This document shows positions 1 to 5,334 of a stretch of 5,973 nucleotides of DNA, piece after piece. Under the pieces are notes generated by a model that was given only the letters and a program-made list of their open reading frames with translations, made no database searches and was not told where the DNA came from. Origin of the DNA: an uncultured Novosphingobium sp. (GTDB taxonomy: Bacteria > Pseudomonadota > Alphaproteobacteria > Sphingomonadales > Sphingomonadaceae). The position numbers and the translations under genes are program-made. The stretch spans positions 1 through 5,973 of the forward strand of contig CALMBN010000319.1 in the NCBI GenBank assembly GCA_937860195.1, written 5' to 3'. Every line of letters starts with the position of its first letter. Position 1 is the stretch's first letter.

Positions 1-72
1 GAACGGCGAAGGCTGTGTTCAGTCCGATGGTCAAGTTGCGGCCCGGTGTCTGGCAGCACAGGCCAATCCGCG
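1..72. other. Unassigned edge sequence beyond thiE
   Basis: Too short to call. A minus-strand frame stays open from just after the thiE stop to the edge with GC-rich third positions (about 18 of 22 codons), which fits the neighbourhood's coding style, but it has no ATG. A plus-strand frame ends in TAG at 74-76, which would make a convergent gene overlapping the thiE stop, but its third positions are only about half G/C. I cannot choose between them. Confidence 0.3.
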
Positions 73-690
73 TTAGATTCGCGTTAGAATGCGGTGAAAG
101 GCCTGTACTGCCGCCGCTTCGTCGCCGCCCCAGACTGCGTTTGAGACGGCCAGAAAGTCGGCCCCGGCTGCGACCAGCGGAGCGCAGTTTTCTGGCGTGA
201 TCCCACCTATCGCGACACAGGGGATTTCAAAAATCCCCTGCCACCAGTCAAGCAGGTTCAGCTCAGCCCGGAACTCGGTCTGCTTTGTGGCTGTCGGAAA
301 AAAAGCGCCAAAGGCAACATAGTCTGCCCCGGCCTCCCCGGCCTCCATCGCCAGATGCCGGCTGTCATGACAGGTCACTCCGATCTGGGCATCCTTGCCA
401 AGCCGCTGGCGGGCATCGGCCACAGTACCGTCGCCCTGCCCCAGATGCACACCATCGGCACCAAGCCGCTTGGCGAGCCCGATCGAATCGTTGACGATGA
501 ACGTCACATCGCGGGCCGCACAGATCGCCAGGAGTGGTTCTGCCAGCCGCGCGGCCTCATGTTCATCCAGCCCCTTCACCCGAAACTGGAAAGCCGCCAC
601 TGGCGCTGCATCGAGCGCACGGGCGAGCCGGTCAGGAAAGGAACTGCCGACATCGAGCGGCGAGATCAGGTAAAGCTGGCAATTCGGCAT
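73..690 (-). CDS. thiE: Thiamine phosphate synthase (ThiE), 205 aa
   Basis: Thiamine phosphate synthase joins hydroxymethylpyrimidine diphosphate and thiazole phosphate to give thiamine monophosphate, in the cytoplasm. The protein is a full-length single TIM-barrel domain. Visible family motifs are Q35/R37/K39 (a variant of the usual QLR-K strand), the pyrophosphate/Mg site in VNDSIGLAKRLGADGVHLGQ (N67, D68, D79, H82, Q85), IGVTCHDS (103-110), the FFPTATK loop with K136, AIGGITPEN (160-168) and the C-terminal phosphate loop around S183-N184. The ATG at 688-690 is chosen because it starts a normal N-terminus just before the first barrel strand; only a weak purine stretch (AAGGGCGG) precedes it. 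It is divergent from the lipoprotein gene and so not in one unit with the aldolase gene. No other thi genes are visible. Identification is firm; catalytic competence is inferred from the motifs. Confidence 0.93.
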   Translation of the reverse strand: MPNCQLYLISPLDVGSSFPDRLARALDAAPVAAFQFRVKGLDEHEAARLAEPLLAICAARDVTFIVNDSIGLAKRLGADGVHLGQGDGTVADARQRLGKDAQIGVTCHDSRHLAMEAGEAGADYVAFGAFFPTATKQTEFRAELNLLDWWQGIFEIPCVAIGGITPENCAPLVAAGADFLAVSNAVWGGDEAAAVQAFHRILTRI

Positions 691-716
691 AGGCCGCCCT
701 TAGCGACTTACTGCGT

Positions 717-726
717 GTTCCGGAAC
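717..726. promoter_or_regulatory. 10-bp palindrome in the thiE/lipoprotein divergent spacer
   Basis: GTTCCGGAAC is a perfect palindrome near the middle of the 65-bp spacer (691-755) between the divergent thiE and lipoprotein starts. It could be an operator serving both, but a palindrome of this length occurs often by chance, and no convincing -35/-10 pair is visible on either side. Confidence 0.2.
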
Positions 727-755
727 CATTCATCGCCCTGGCGCATTCTGGCCTC

Positions 756-1145
756 ATGAAACGCAAAACGGTATTTTCGCTGGCCTTGTTCGCAACCGCG
801 CTGATGGGCTGCACCACGATACAACCTGATCGCGACGGCATTGCCCGCGCCGGCATCGGCCAGACCGCCTATGTGGGCGGCCCCAGGGTAACTCCGTTGG
901 CGGTGATGGAAGACAGCCGCTGCCCGATGAATGCCCGTTGCGTCTGGGCCGGGCAGGTGCGCTTGACCGTGCGGATCGATACCGGTTCGGGCTATGTCAC
1001 GCGTGAGATCACCAGCAACAAGCCAGTGCCGGTCGCTGACGGATCACTCGAATTGGTCGAAGTGACTCCAAATCAGGTCGCGGGCGGAGACCCGATCAGA
1101 AGGATCGACTATCGCTTTGGGTTCAAGTTCAGCGGGGGGAGCTAG
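756..1145 (+). CDS. Predicted small lipoprotein of unknown function, 129 aa
   Basis: No function is recognised. The N-terminus is a typical lipoprotein signal: K2-R3-K4, a hydrophobic stretch (residues 5-17) and a lipobox L16-M17-G18-C19, so C19 would be lipidated and the mature protein (about 111 residues) anchored to a membrane facing the periplasm. The mature part is probably beta-rich. Its most distinctive feature is E52-D53-S54-R55-C56-P, then C62-V-W64-A-G, a Cys-x5-Cys-x-Trp-Ala-Gly pattern that I recall from other small secreted bacterial proteins of unknown function; C56 and C62 could form a disulfide. It is the only plus-strand gene that can be supported, divergent from thiE and convergent with the aldolase gene. 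No clear Shine-Dalgarno precedes the ATG at 756. Its TAG stop is the first part of the palindromic element that follows. Coding status is supported by the signal peptide and full-length frame. Confidence 0.78.
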   Translation: MKRKTVFSLALFATALMGCTTIQPDRDGIARAGIGQTAYVGGPRVTPLAVMEDSRCPMNARCVWAGQVRLTVRIDTGSGYVTREITSNKPVPVADGSLELVEVTPNQVAGGDPIRRIDYRFGFKFSGGS

Positions 1146-1176
1146 AGCGTGATGGCATGGCATTGATCCACCCTGA

Positions 1177-1271
1177 TTGGGCTGCAAGGCCCCGTGGCAA
1201 GGCGCGGCGTGCAGCAGGGGCGATTGCCCCTGCAAGGGCCGCAACGCTGTCCACGGGGCCTTGCAGCCCAA
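1177..1271. repeat. Inner inverted repeat pair, 21 bp perfect arms, with nested hairpin
   Basis: Arms 1177-1197 and 1251-1271 are exact reverse complements (TTGGGCTGCAAGGCCCCGTGG). Between them lies a compact hairpin: 1214-1221 (GCAGGGGC) pairs with 1226-1233 across a GATT loop, enclosed by a 5-bp pair, 1204-1208 (GCGGC) with 1238-1242 (GCCGC). This forms the first internal branch of the larger element. Confidence 0.85.
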
Positions 1272-1285
1272 CCCCTCCGGGGCGG

Positions 1286-1374
1286 GCCGATTTTGGCCCG
1301 TGGGAGCGTTGCTCGTCGATCACGATGCTATGGCATCGCTCACTCCTCGCGCCTCCCCACAGGCCAAAATCGGC
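1286..1374. repeat. Second inner inverted repeat pair, 13 bp perfect arms
   Basis: Arms 1286-1298 (GCCGATTTTGGCC) and 1362-1374 are exact reverse complements. Pairing resumes after one mismatch (1300-1304 with 1356-1360). Inside is a small stem, 1323-1328 (CGATGC) with 1333-1338 (GCATCG), around a four-base loop. This forms the second internal branch of the element. Confidence 0.8.
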
Positions 1375-1409
1375 TCCGTCAGGGCGGGTCAATGCCATGC
1401 CATCACGCT

Positions 1410-2291
1410 CTAGGCGATCGACCCGGCGTAGATTTCATCGATTGCCCCGCCCAGCGCGGCGTCGAATTCCGCGTCGCTCATCTGGAACCGCAGGTCTTCG
1501 AGCAGCGCGCGGCTGAAACTGGCGATGATCCCTTTGTTCTTCGCCAGTTCGGCGCAAGCCTCAGGCCGCTGATAACCGCCAGACAGCGCCACGACTCGCA
1601 ACACCTTGGGATGACTGGTCAGGGCATCGAACGTGCCCGACACGACCGGCAGGCTAAGCTTGAGCATCACCTGCTGGTTCAACCCTTCAAGGTTCTTGAG
1701 GATTTCGCCAAGCATGATCTGATCGCAGTCAGCGCGAGTCTCGCTCTTGATGTTGATTTCAGGCTCCAGCATAGGCATCATTCCGTGGCTGAGCACCTGA
1801 CGCCCAACTTCAAATTGCTGCGCGACCACAGCGGCAATTCCCCCCGGATTGGCCGAATTGATCACCGAGCGCTCCTTGGTGCCGAAAACCCCAAGTGCCT
1901 TTGACCGGACCAGCAGTGGATCAAGCTCGGGCATCGGCTTCATCAGCTGAACCCCATTGGCCTCGTCCTCAAGCCCCTTGTCGATCTTGATGAACGGAAC
2001 CACACCCTTGGCGATCAGTGCGGTCGGGGTCGGAAGGCTATCGACGCTGCCGTCCATCGTCCGCTCGAACAGGATCGCCCCGATCACCTTGTCGCCGGTG
2101 AAGGCAGTCGAGCGGATAATCCGGCTGCGCATTTCATGGATCAGGCCATACATCCCCGCTTCGTCGGACCAGGCATCATCTCCGACACCGTACCCCGCGA
2201 GCGCCTTGGGGGTCGAGCCACCCGACTGGTCAAGCGCGGCAATAAAGCCGTTACCGGCGGCCAATTTGGCGGTCATCTCGGTGGGGGTCAT
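1410..2291 (-). CDS. fda: Class I fructose-bisphosphate aldolase, 293 aa
   Basis: This enzyme reversibly splits fructose 1,6-bisphosphate into dihydroxyacetone phosphate and glyceraldehyde 3-phosphate, by a metal-independent Schiff-base mechanism, in the cytoplasm. The sequence is collinear with the short bacterial class I enzymes typified by the staphylococcal protein. Motifs are GFIAALDQSGGSTPKAL (15-31), AILFERTMD (72-80), VPFIKIDKG (98-106), GVQLMKP (113-119), FGTKERS (136-142), LEPEIN (175-180), VMLKLSLP (208-215) with K211 as the probable Schiff-base lysine, the phosphate loop ALSGGY (235-240) and ASFSRAL (257-263). The ATG at 2291 is supported by an AGGA Shine-Dalgarno at 2299-2302, seven bases upstream. 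The gene lies downstream of the toxin gene with about 98 bp between; I could not identify a convincing own promoter. Its TAG stop falls in the tip of the palindromic element. The gene appears intact. Confidence 0.96.
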   Translation of the reverse strand: MTPTEMTAKLAAGNGFIAALDQSGGSTPKALAGYGVGDDAWSDEAGMYGLIHEMRSRIIRSTAFTGDKVIGAILFERTMDGSVDSLPTPTALIAKGVVPFIKIDKGLEDEANGVQLMKPMPELDPLLVRSKALGVFGTKERSVINSANPGGIAAVVAQQFEVGRQVLSHGMMPMLEPEINIKSETRADCDQIMLGEILKNLEGLNQQVMLKLSLPVVSGTFDALTSHPKVLRVVALSGGYQRPEACAELAKNKGIIASFSRALLEDLRFQMSDAEFDAALGGAIDEIYAGSIA

Positions 2292-2356
2292 GGAACTGTC
2301 CTATGAATACGTCGGTTGGAGTTGCGGCGGCCAATAACCAGTGCACTTGACTGGCG

Positions 2357-2375
2357 CAACCGCTCCGCTCGGTTG
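2357..2375 (-). other. Weak hairpin downstream of the toxin gene
   Basis: A 6-bp perfect stem (CAACCG at 2357-2362 with CGGTTG at 2370-2375, 7-base loop) lies 14 bases past the toxin stop codon. No T-run follows on the minus strand, so it does not qualify as a standard intrinsic terminator. It may only slow decay or attenuate read-through into the aldolase gene. Confidence 0.25.
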
Positions 2376-2389
2376 TTTGACTGTGCCTT

Positions 2390-2716
2390 TCAAAGATCTA
2401 GCCAAAGCCTTAATGCTTCGTCGACCACCAAAAGGTGTTCATCGGCAAGAACCCCAACAAATCGGTCAATTCGGTCGGTCCGAACCGATTGGAGCTTGTC
2501 GATTTCAATTTCACTCTCAAGTTCAAGGCCGTTGCCTTCGTTGGGTTCGACAAGAATCCGAAAAAGATGATTGCCTGTCAGTTCTGACGTGATCGGACAG
2601 ACCGTGACCGAGAGATGATACTCGTTGAAAAGATCGCTTTGCACGATCAGTCCGGGTCTTGGTTTGCCAGAGAAATCGCCTTTTCCCATGAAGGTGTAGA
2701 TTTCACCTCGTTTCAT
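2390..2716 (-). CDS. MazF/PemK-family endoribonuclease toxin, 108 aa
   Basis: Predicted type II toxin with the CcdB/MazF/PemK fold, expected to cleave RNA at a short sequence and stop growth when freed from its antitoxin. Family marks are KRGEIY at 2-7, KPRPGLIVQSD at 18-28 with R20, VCPITS at 39-44 with T43, and the C-terminal ESEIEIDKLQSVRTDRI followed by VGVL. R20 and T43 align by eye with the catalytic Arg and Thr of the MazF family. The length is typical. The start codon overlaps the antitoxin stop in an ATGA, and no Shine-Dalgarno precedes it, so translation is probably coupled to that of the antitoxin. The gene appears intact. The RNA target is unknown. It lies within a run of glycolytic genes in the same orientation. 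Confidence 0.88.
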   Translation of the reverse strand: MKRGEIYTFMGKGDFSGKPRPGLIVQSDLFNEYHLSVTVCPITSELTGNHLFRILVEPNEGNGLELESEIEIDKLQSVRTDRIDRFVGVLADEHLLVVDEALRLWLDL

Positions 2717-2964
2717 GAAGCTGGGCGCCGAGCGGCATCATCGTCCGCCGCCGCCAAATCGCTCCATGCCTCATCTTCGACCGACCAGCCCTTTTTGGCG
2801 GCCCGGAGCGATTGAAGTCTGGCTTCTGCGACAAGTTTTAAATCGCCTTGCCGGACATAACGCCGAATTGCTTCACGGGCGATATCGCTCTTGCTCCGAC
2901 GGGAGCGACTGGCAAAACGATCAAGCGCCTTTTCAGTCTCTGGATCGAGCCTTACACCAAGCAT
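2713..2964 (-). CDS. Ribbon-helix-helix antitoxin, partner of the MazF-like toxin, 83 aa
   Basis: Predicted antitoxin and autorepressor. The N-terminal half fits a ribbon-helix-helix DNA-binding domain: strand LGVRLD (2-7), helix from P8 to about S19, basic turn SRRSKS (20-25), and second helix SDIAREAIRRYVRQ (25-39). The C-terminal half, with W60 and W67 amid acidic residues (E63, D64, E65), is the part likely to wrap the toxin. An RHH antitoxin with a MazF toxin resembles the Bacillus subtilis ndoAI-ndoA pairing rather than Escherichia coli MazE, which has an AbrB-like fold. The ATG at 2964 follows a good Shine-Dalgarno (GGAG at 2971-2974, six bases away). It is preceded by its own promoter and a perfect palindrome, and its stop overlaps the toxin start by four bases. 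The family name is inferred from pattern. Confidence 0.85.
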   Translation of the reverse strand: MLGVRLDPETEKALDRFASRSRRSKSDIAREAIRRYVRQGDLKLVAEARLQSLRAAKKGWSVEDEAWSDLAAADDDAARRPAS

Positions 2965-2974
2965 GTCAAACTCC

Positions 2975-2990
2975 GTTTAACATGTTAAAC
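2975..2990. promoter_or_regulatory. Perfect 16-bp palindrome, probable antitoxin operator
   Basis: GTTTAACATGTTAAAC is its own reverse complement over 16 bp. It lies 10 bp upstream of the antitoxin start, between the Shine-Dalgarno and the -10 box, overlapping the last three bases of the -10. This is where an RHH antitoxin, alone or with toxin, would bind to repress its own operon. It is AT-rich against a GC-rich background. The binding protein is inferred from position. Confidence 0.75.
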
Positions 2991-3016
2991 ATACCGCGTC
3001 ATGTCGGAACTGTCAA
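2988..3016 (-). promoter_or_regulatory. Probable sigma-70 promoter of the toxin-antitoxin operon
   Basis: On the minus strand a perfect -35 box, TTGACA (3011-3016), is followed after 17 bp by TATGTT (2988-2993), a 4/6 match to the -10 consensus. The -35 lies inside the last codons of pgk and the -10 overlaps the 16-bp palindrome. Transcription would start near 2981, inside the palindrome, leaving a leader of roughly 17 bases with the GGAG ribosome site. Spacing and position make chance unlikely, but no start site has been measured. Confidence 0.7.
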
Positions 3017-4204
3017 CGCCACAACGCCCGGCAGTTCCTTGCCTTCCATCCATTCAAGGAAGGCGCCGCCTGCAGTTGAAATGTAGGTGAAGTCATCTGC
3101 CACCCCGGCCGCATTGAGCGCGGCGACGGTATCGCCGCCGCCTGCGACCGAAATTAACACGCCTTCCTTGGTCAGCGCGGCGGCGCTGCGGGCCAATGCG
3201 ACTGTCGCAGCATCGAAGGGAGCGGTTTCAAATGCTCCCAGCGGACCGTTCCAGACCAGTGTGCGACAGGTTTTGAGAACATCGGCAAGTGCTTCTGTCG
3301 CTTGCGGACCAATGTCGAGGATCATCTCGTCGGCCGCGACTTCGTGAACGTTGCAGGTGCGCAAAGACGCGGGATTGGCGGCGAATTCCTTGGCGACCGT
3401 CACGTCATAGGGCAGATGGACAGTGCAACCTGCCTGGTCGGCCGCGGCGAGGATTTGCTCGCAGGTTGCGGCCAGTTCGTGCTCACAGAGTGACTTTCCG
3501 ACATTCACTCCACGCGCGGCCAAGAAGGTATTGGCCATGCCGCCGCCAATGATCAGGTGATCGACCTGAGTCACCAGGTGGGTCAACACGTCGAGCTTGG
3601 ACGAGACTTTTGCTCCACCGACTACCGCCGCGACCGGCCGCTGCGGATTGCCCAGCGCCGCTTCGAGCGCTTTCAACTCGGCCTCCATCGAACGCCCGGC
3701 ATAGGCCGGCAGCAAATGCGCGAGCCCTTCGGTGCTGGCGTGGGCGCGGTGTGCGGCGGAGAAAGCATCATTGACATAGAGATCAGCGTTGGCCGCAATC
3801 GCTTTGGCCAGTTCAAGATCGTTGGCTTCCTCGCCCTTCCAGAACCGGGTGTTTTCCAGCAGTGCGATATCGCCCGAACGCAGGATCGTCAGCGACTGCG
3901 TGACCACGTCGCCGGTAATTTCGGGTACGAACATCACTTCGCGCCCCAGCACAGCCTGCACCGCATCGAGCGTCATCGACACTGACATGGTGGACACTTT
4001 CTCACCCTTGGGTCTGCCAAAATGCGCCAGCAGCAGCACTTTCGCGCCTTTGCCGGACAATTCGAGGATCGTCGGCGCGGCTGCGCGCACGCGGGTATCA
4101 TCGGTGACCCGGACCCCGTCCATCGGCAGGTTAAGGTCAACGCGAACCAGCACAACTTTACCGGTCAGGTCACCGAGATCGTCAAGGGTCTTGAACTTGG
4201 TCAT
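2999..4204 (-). CDS. pgk: Phosphoglycerate kinase, 401 aa
   Basis: Phosphoglycerate kinase transfers a phosphate between 1,3-bisphosphoglycerate and ADP in glycolysis, and the reverse in gluconeogenesis. The protein is a full-length two-domain kinase. The N-terminal domain carries [11 protein letters not shown] (18-28), R38, HFGRPKG (61-67), ENTRF (117-121) and AHRAHAS (151-157), which bind 3-phosphoglycerate. The C-terminal nucleotide domain carries GGAKVSSK (196-203), NGPLGAFE (319-326) and GGGDTVAAL (355-363), then [10 protein letters not shown] (376-385). I place the start at 4204 ([10 protein letters not shown]), the normal family N-terminus, with GGGA at 4211-4214 six bases upstream. 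An in-frame ATG at 4219 would add five atypical residues, touches the repeat element and has no ribosome site. It follows gap in the same direction; the intervening 108 bp are mostly a long hairpin. Its 3' end holds the -35 box of the toxin-antitoxin promoter. Confidence 0.97.
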   Translation of the reverse strand: MTKFKTLDDLGDLTGKVVLVRVDLNLPMDGVRVTDDTRVRAAAPTILELSGKGAKVLLLAHFGRPKGEKVSTMSVSMTLDAVQAVLGREVMFVPEITGDVVTQSLTILRSGDIALLENTRFWKGEEANDLELAKAIAANADLYVNDAFSAAHRAHASTEGLAHLLPAYAGRSMEAELKALEAALGNPQRPVAAVVGGAKVSSKLDVLTHLVTQVDHLIIGGGMANTFLAARGVNVGKSLCEHELAATCEQILAAADQAGCTVHLPYDVTVAKEFAANPASLRTCNVHEVAADEMILDIGPQATEALADVLKTCRTLVWNGPLGAFETAPFDAATVALARSAAALTKEGVLISVAGGGDTVAALNAAGVADDFTYISTAGGAFLEWMEGKELPGVVALTVPT

Positions 4205-4219
4205 ACACCATCCCGCCAT

Positions 4220-4309
4220 GCTAAAACGGGGACACTATACTAATTAGCCTGACCAACCCGCGTCCAACAAAGGCCCGCAGGCTAATTAGTATAGTGTCCC
4301 CGTTTTAGC
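4220..4309. repeat. 90-bp element with perfect 32-bp inverted arms between gap and pgk
   Basis: Arms 4220-4251 and 4278-4309 are exact reverse complements over 32 bp (outer end GCTAAAACGGGGACACTATA), around a 26-base centre (4252-4277). The arms are AT-richer than the neighbouring genes. The element starts three bases after the gap stop codon and ends 15 bases before the pgk start, so in a gap-pgk message it would form a very stable hairpin just upstream of the pgk ribosome site. No matching direct repeats flank it. Arm text of the type TAGTATAGTGTCCCC recalls palindromic units linked to REP-associated Y1 tyrosine transposases, but this is from memory. It holds no open frame of its own. Possible roles are a transcription attenuator, a messenger-processing or stability site, or an inert insertion. 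Confidence 0.9.
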
Positions 4310-4312
4310 GGA

Positions 4313-5320
4313 TTAAGCCAGCTTGCCCATTGCCCCGGCGGTGTCGACCATCCGGTTGGAGAAGCCCCATTCATTGTCATACCAGCTCAGCACGCGAACC
4401 AGTTTGCCGTCGATCACCGCGGTTTCGAGGCTATCGATGGTCGAGCTGTTGGCGCAGCCGTTGTAGTCGATCGAGACCAGCGGCTCGTCCGAATAGCCGA
4501 GCACGCCTTTTAGTGCGCCCTCGGAGGCCGCCTTGAGCAGCGCGTTGACCTCTTCCTTGGTCGTGTCGCGCTTTGGCTGGAAGGTCAGATCGACCACCGA
4601 AACGTTCGGGGTCGGAACACGGATGGCCGAGCCATCGAGCTTGCCCTTGAGCTCTGGCAACACTTCCCCCACCGCGCGGGCAGCGCCGGTAGTGGTCGGG
4701 ATCATGCTCATGCCCGCAGCCCGCGCCCGGCGCGGATCTTCGTGAATCTGGTCGAGGATCTTCTGGTCGTTGGTATAGGCGTGGACAGTCGTCATCAGCC
4801 CGCGTTCGATCCCGATCGCGTCGTTGAGCACTTTGGCAAACGGCGCGAGGCAGTTTGTGGTGCAGCTGGCGTTGGACACGATGGTGTGGCCTGCCTCCAG
4901 CTTGTCATGATTGACTCCGAACACCACGGTCAGGTCGACACCCTTGCCCGGAGCCGAGATCAGGACCTTCCTGGCCCCTGCCGCAATGTGCTTTTCGCAT
5001 GACGCCCGGTCGGTGAAAAAGCCGGTGCATTCCAGCGCAATGTCGACGCCATTGGCTTTGTGAGGCAGGTTGGCGGGATCCCGTTCAGCGGTTACCTGGA
5101 TGCGCTTGCCGTTGATGATCAGATCGTTGCCATCGACTTCGACCGTGCCTGTGAACGCGCCGTGGACCGAATCGCGCTGGAACAGCATCGCATTGGCTTT
5201 GGCCGAAGCCAGATCGTTGATCGAGACCAGTTCGAGGTCATGATCGGTGCGCGACAGGATCGCCCGCGCGACATTGCGCCCGATGCGCCCGAAACCATTG
5301 ATTGCAACCTTGATCGCCAT
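4313..5320 (-). CDS. gap: Type I glyceraldehyde-3-phosphate dehydrogenase, 335 aa
   Basis: This enzyme oxidises and phosphorylates glyceraldehyde 3-phosphate to 1,3-bisphosphoglycerate, feeding pgk next door; it works in the cytoplasm as a tetramer. The Rossmann NAD site is [10 protein letters not shown] (7-16). D36 in SINDL favours NAD over NADP. The catalytic signature is SNASCTTNC (149-157) with C153 as nucleophile and H180 in TTVHAYTND as its base; the substrate loop TTTGAAR is at 209-215, and the C-terminal [12 protein letters not shown] (313-324) is intact. Length and start are standard. A strong Shine-Dalgarno, AGGAG at 5329-5333, lies eight bases before the ATG. The gap of 14 bp to the tkt stop means the two are almost certainly cotranscribed. 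Downstream of its stop is the 90-bp hairpin element. Confidence 0.98.
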   Translation of the reverse strand: MAIKVAINGFGRIGRNVARAILSRTDHDLELVSINDLASAKANAMLFQRDSVHGAFTGTVEVDGNDLIINGKRIQVTAERDPANLPHKANGVDIALECTGFFTDRASCEKHIAAGARKVLISAPGKGVDLTVVFGVNHDKLEAGHTIVSNASCTTNCLAPFAKVLNDAIGIERGLMTTVHAYTNDQKILDQIHEDPRRARAAGMSMIPTTTGAARAVGEVLPELKGKLDGSAIRVPTPNVSVVDLTFQPKRDTTKEEVNALLKAASEGALKGVLGYSDEPLVSIDYNGCANSSTIDSLETAVIDGKLVRVLSWYDNEWGFSNRMVDTAGAMGKLA

Positions 5321-5334
5321 ATGAAGAACTCCTG

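Larger units (their letters stand above)
1142..1413. mobile_element. 272-bp nested palindromic element, MITE-like, between convergent genes
   Basis: The two ends are perfect 25-bp inverted repeats, 1142-1166 and 1389-1413, beginning CTAGAGCGTGATGGCATGG. With two mismatches the pairing continues about 10 bp further inwards (to 1176 and 1379). Further inverted pairs lie inside, so the whole segment could fold into a multi-branched structure. No convincing gene is present: the open frames across it are mirror images produced by the palindrome. It fills the gap between two converging genes, and its tips contain both their stop codons. The terminal CTAG could be part of the repeat or a duplicated 4-bp target. 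CTAG/TA targets and GAGCGTG-like ends are known for some IS5-family insertion sequences, so a non-autonomous derivative is a plausible inference. An alternative is one of the alphaproteobacterial intergenic palindrome families starting with TAGAGC-like ends. It may also act as a two-way transcription terminator. Confidence 0.8.

Noticed and set aside
355..759. 134-codon plus-strand open frame opposite thiE
   Set aside because: Shadow of thiE; it also overlaps the lipoprotein start region and shows no conserved motif.
632..856. 74-codon minus-strand open frame spanning the thiE/lipoprotein spacer
   Set aside because: It overlaps the start of thiE on the same strand and the lipoprotein signal peptide on the other; no ribosome site or domain.
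1142..1413. CRISPR array or tandem repeat
   Set aside because: The repeats are inverted and nested, not regularly spaced direct repeats, and there is no cas gene.
1129..1516. Mirror-image open frames over the palindrome, on both strands, sharing similar peptides such as MAL..P and NAMPSRS
   Set aside because: The similarity is produced by the inverted repeat itself; the frames cross gene ends and have no start signals.
1194..1904. 236-codon plus-strand open frame
   Set aside because: It runs across the palindromic element and then antisense to the well-conserved aldolase gene; its translation has no recognisable domain and reflects the high-GC antisense frame.
2336..2352. Imperfect inverted repeat CCAGTGCACTTGACTGG upstream of the aldolase gene
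   Set aside because: Only five paired bases at each end with an 8-bp palindrome off centre; too weak to name an operator.
2292..2389. Possible promoter for the aldolase gene (TTGCGC-16-TTATTG on the minus strand)
   Set aside because: Only about 3/6 matches in each box and a short spacer; not better than chance in this sequence.
3557..4247. Plus-strand open frames of 142 and 152 codons (3557-3985 and 3789-4247)
   Set aside because: Both are antisense to pgk, whose motifs are unambiguous; the antisense translations show no family features.
4220..4309. Intrinsic terminator after gap
   Set aside because: The stem is far longer than a usual terminator, AT-containing throughout, and is not followed by a T-run; a repeat element fits better, though it might still reduce read-through.
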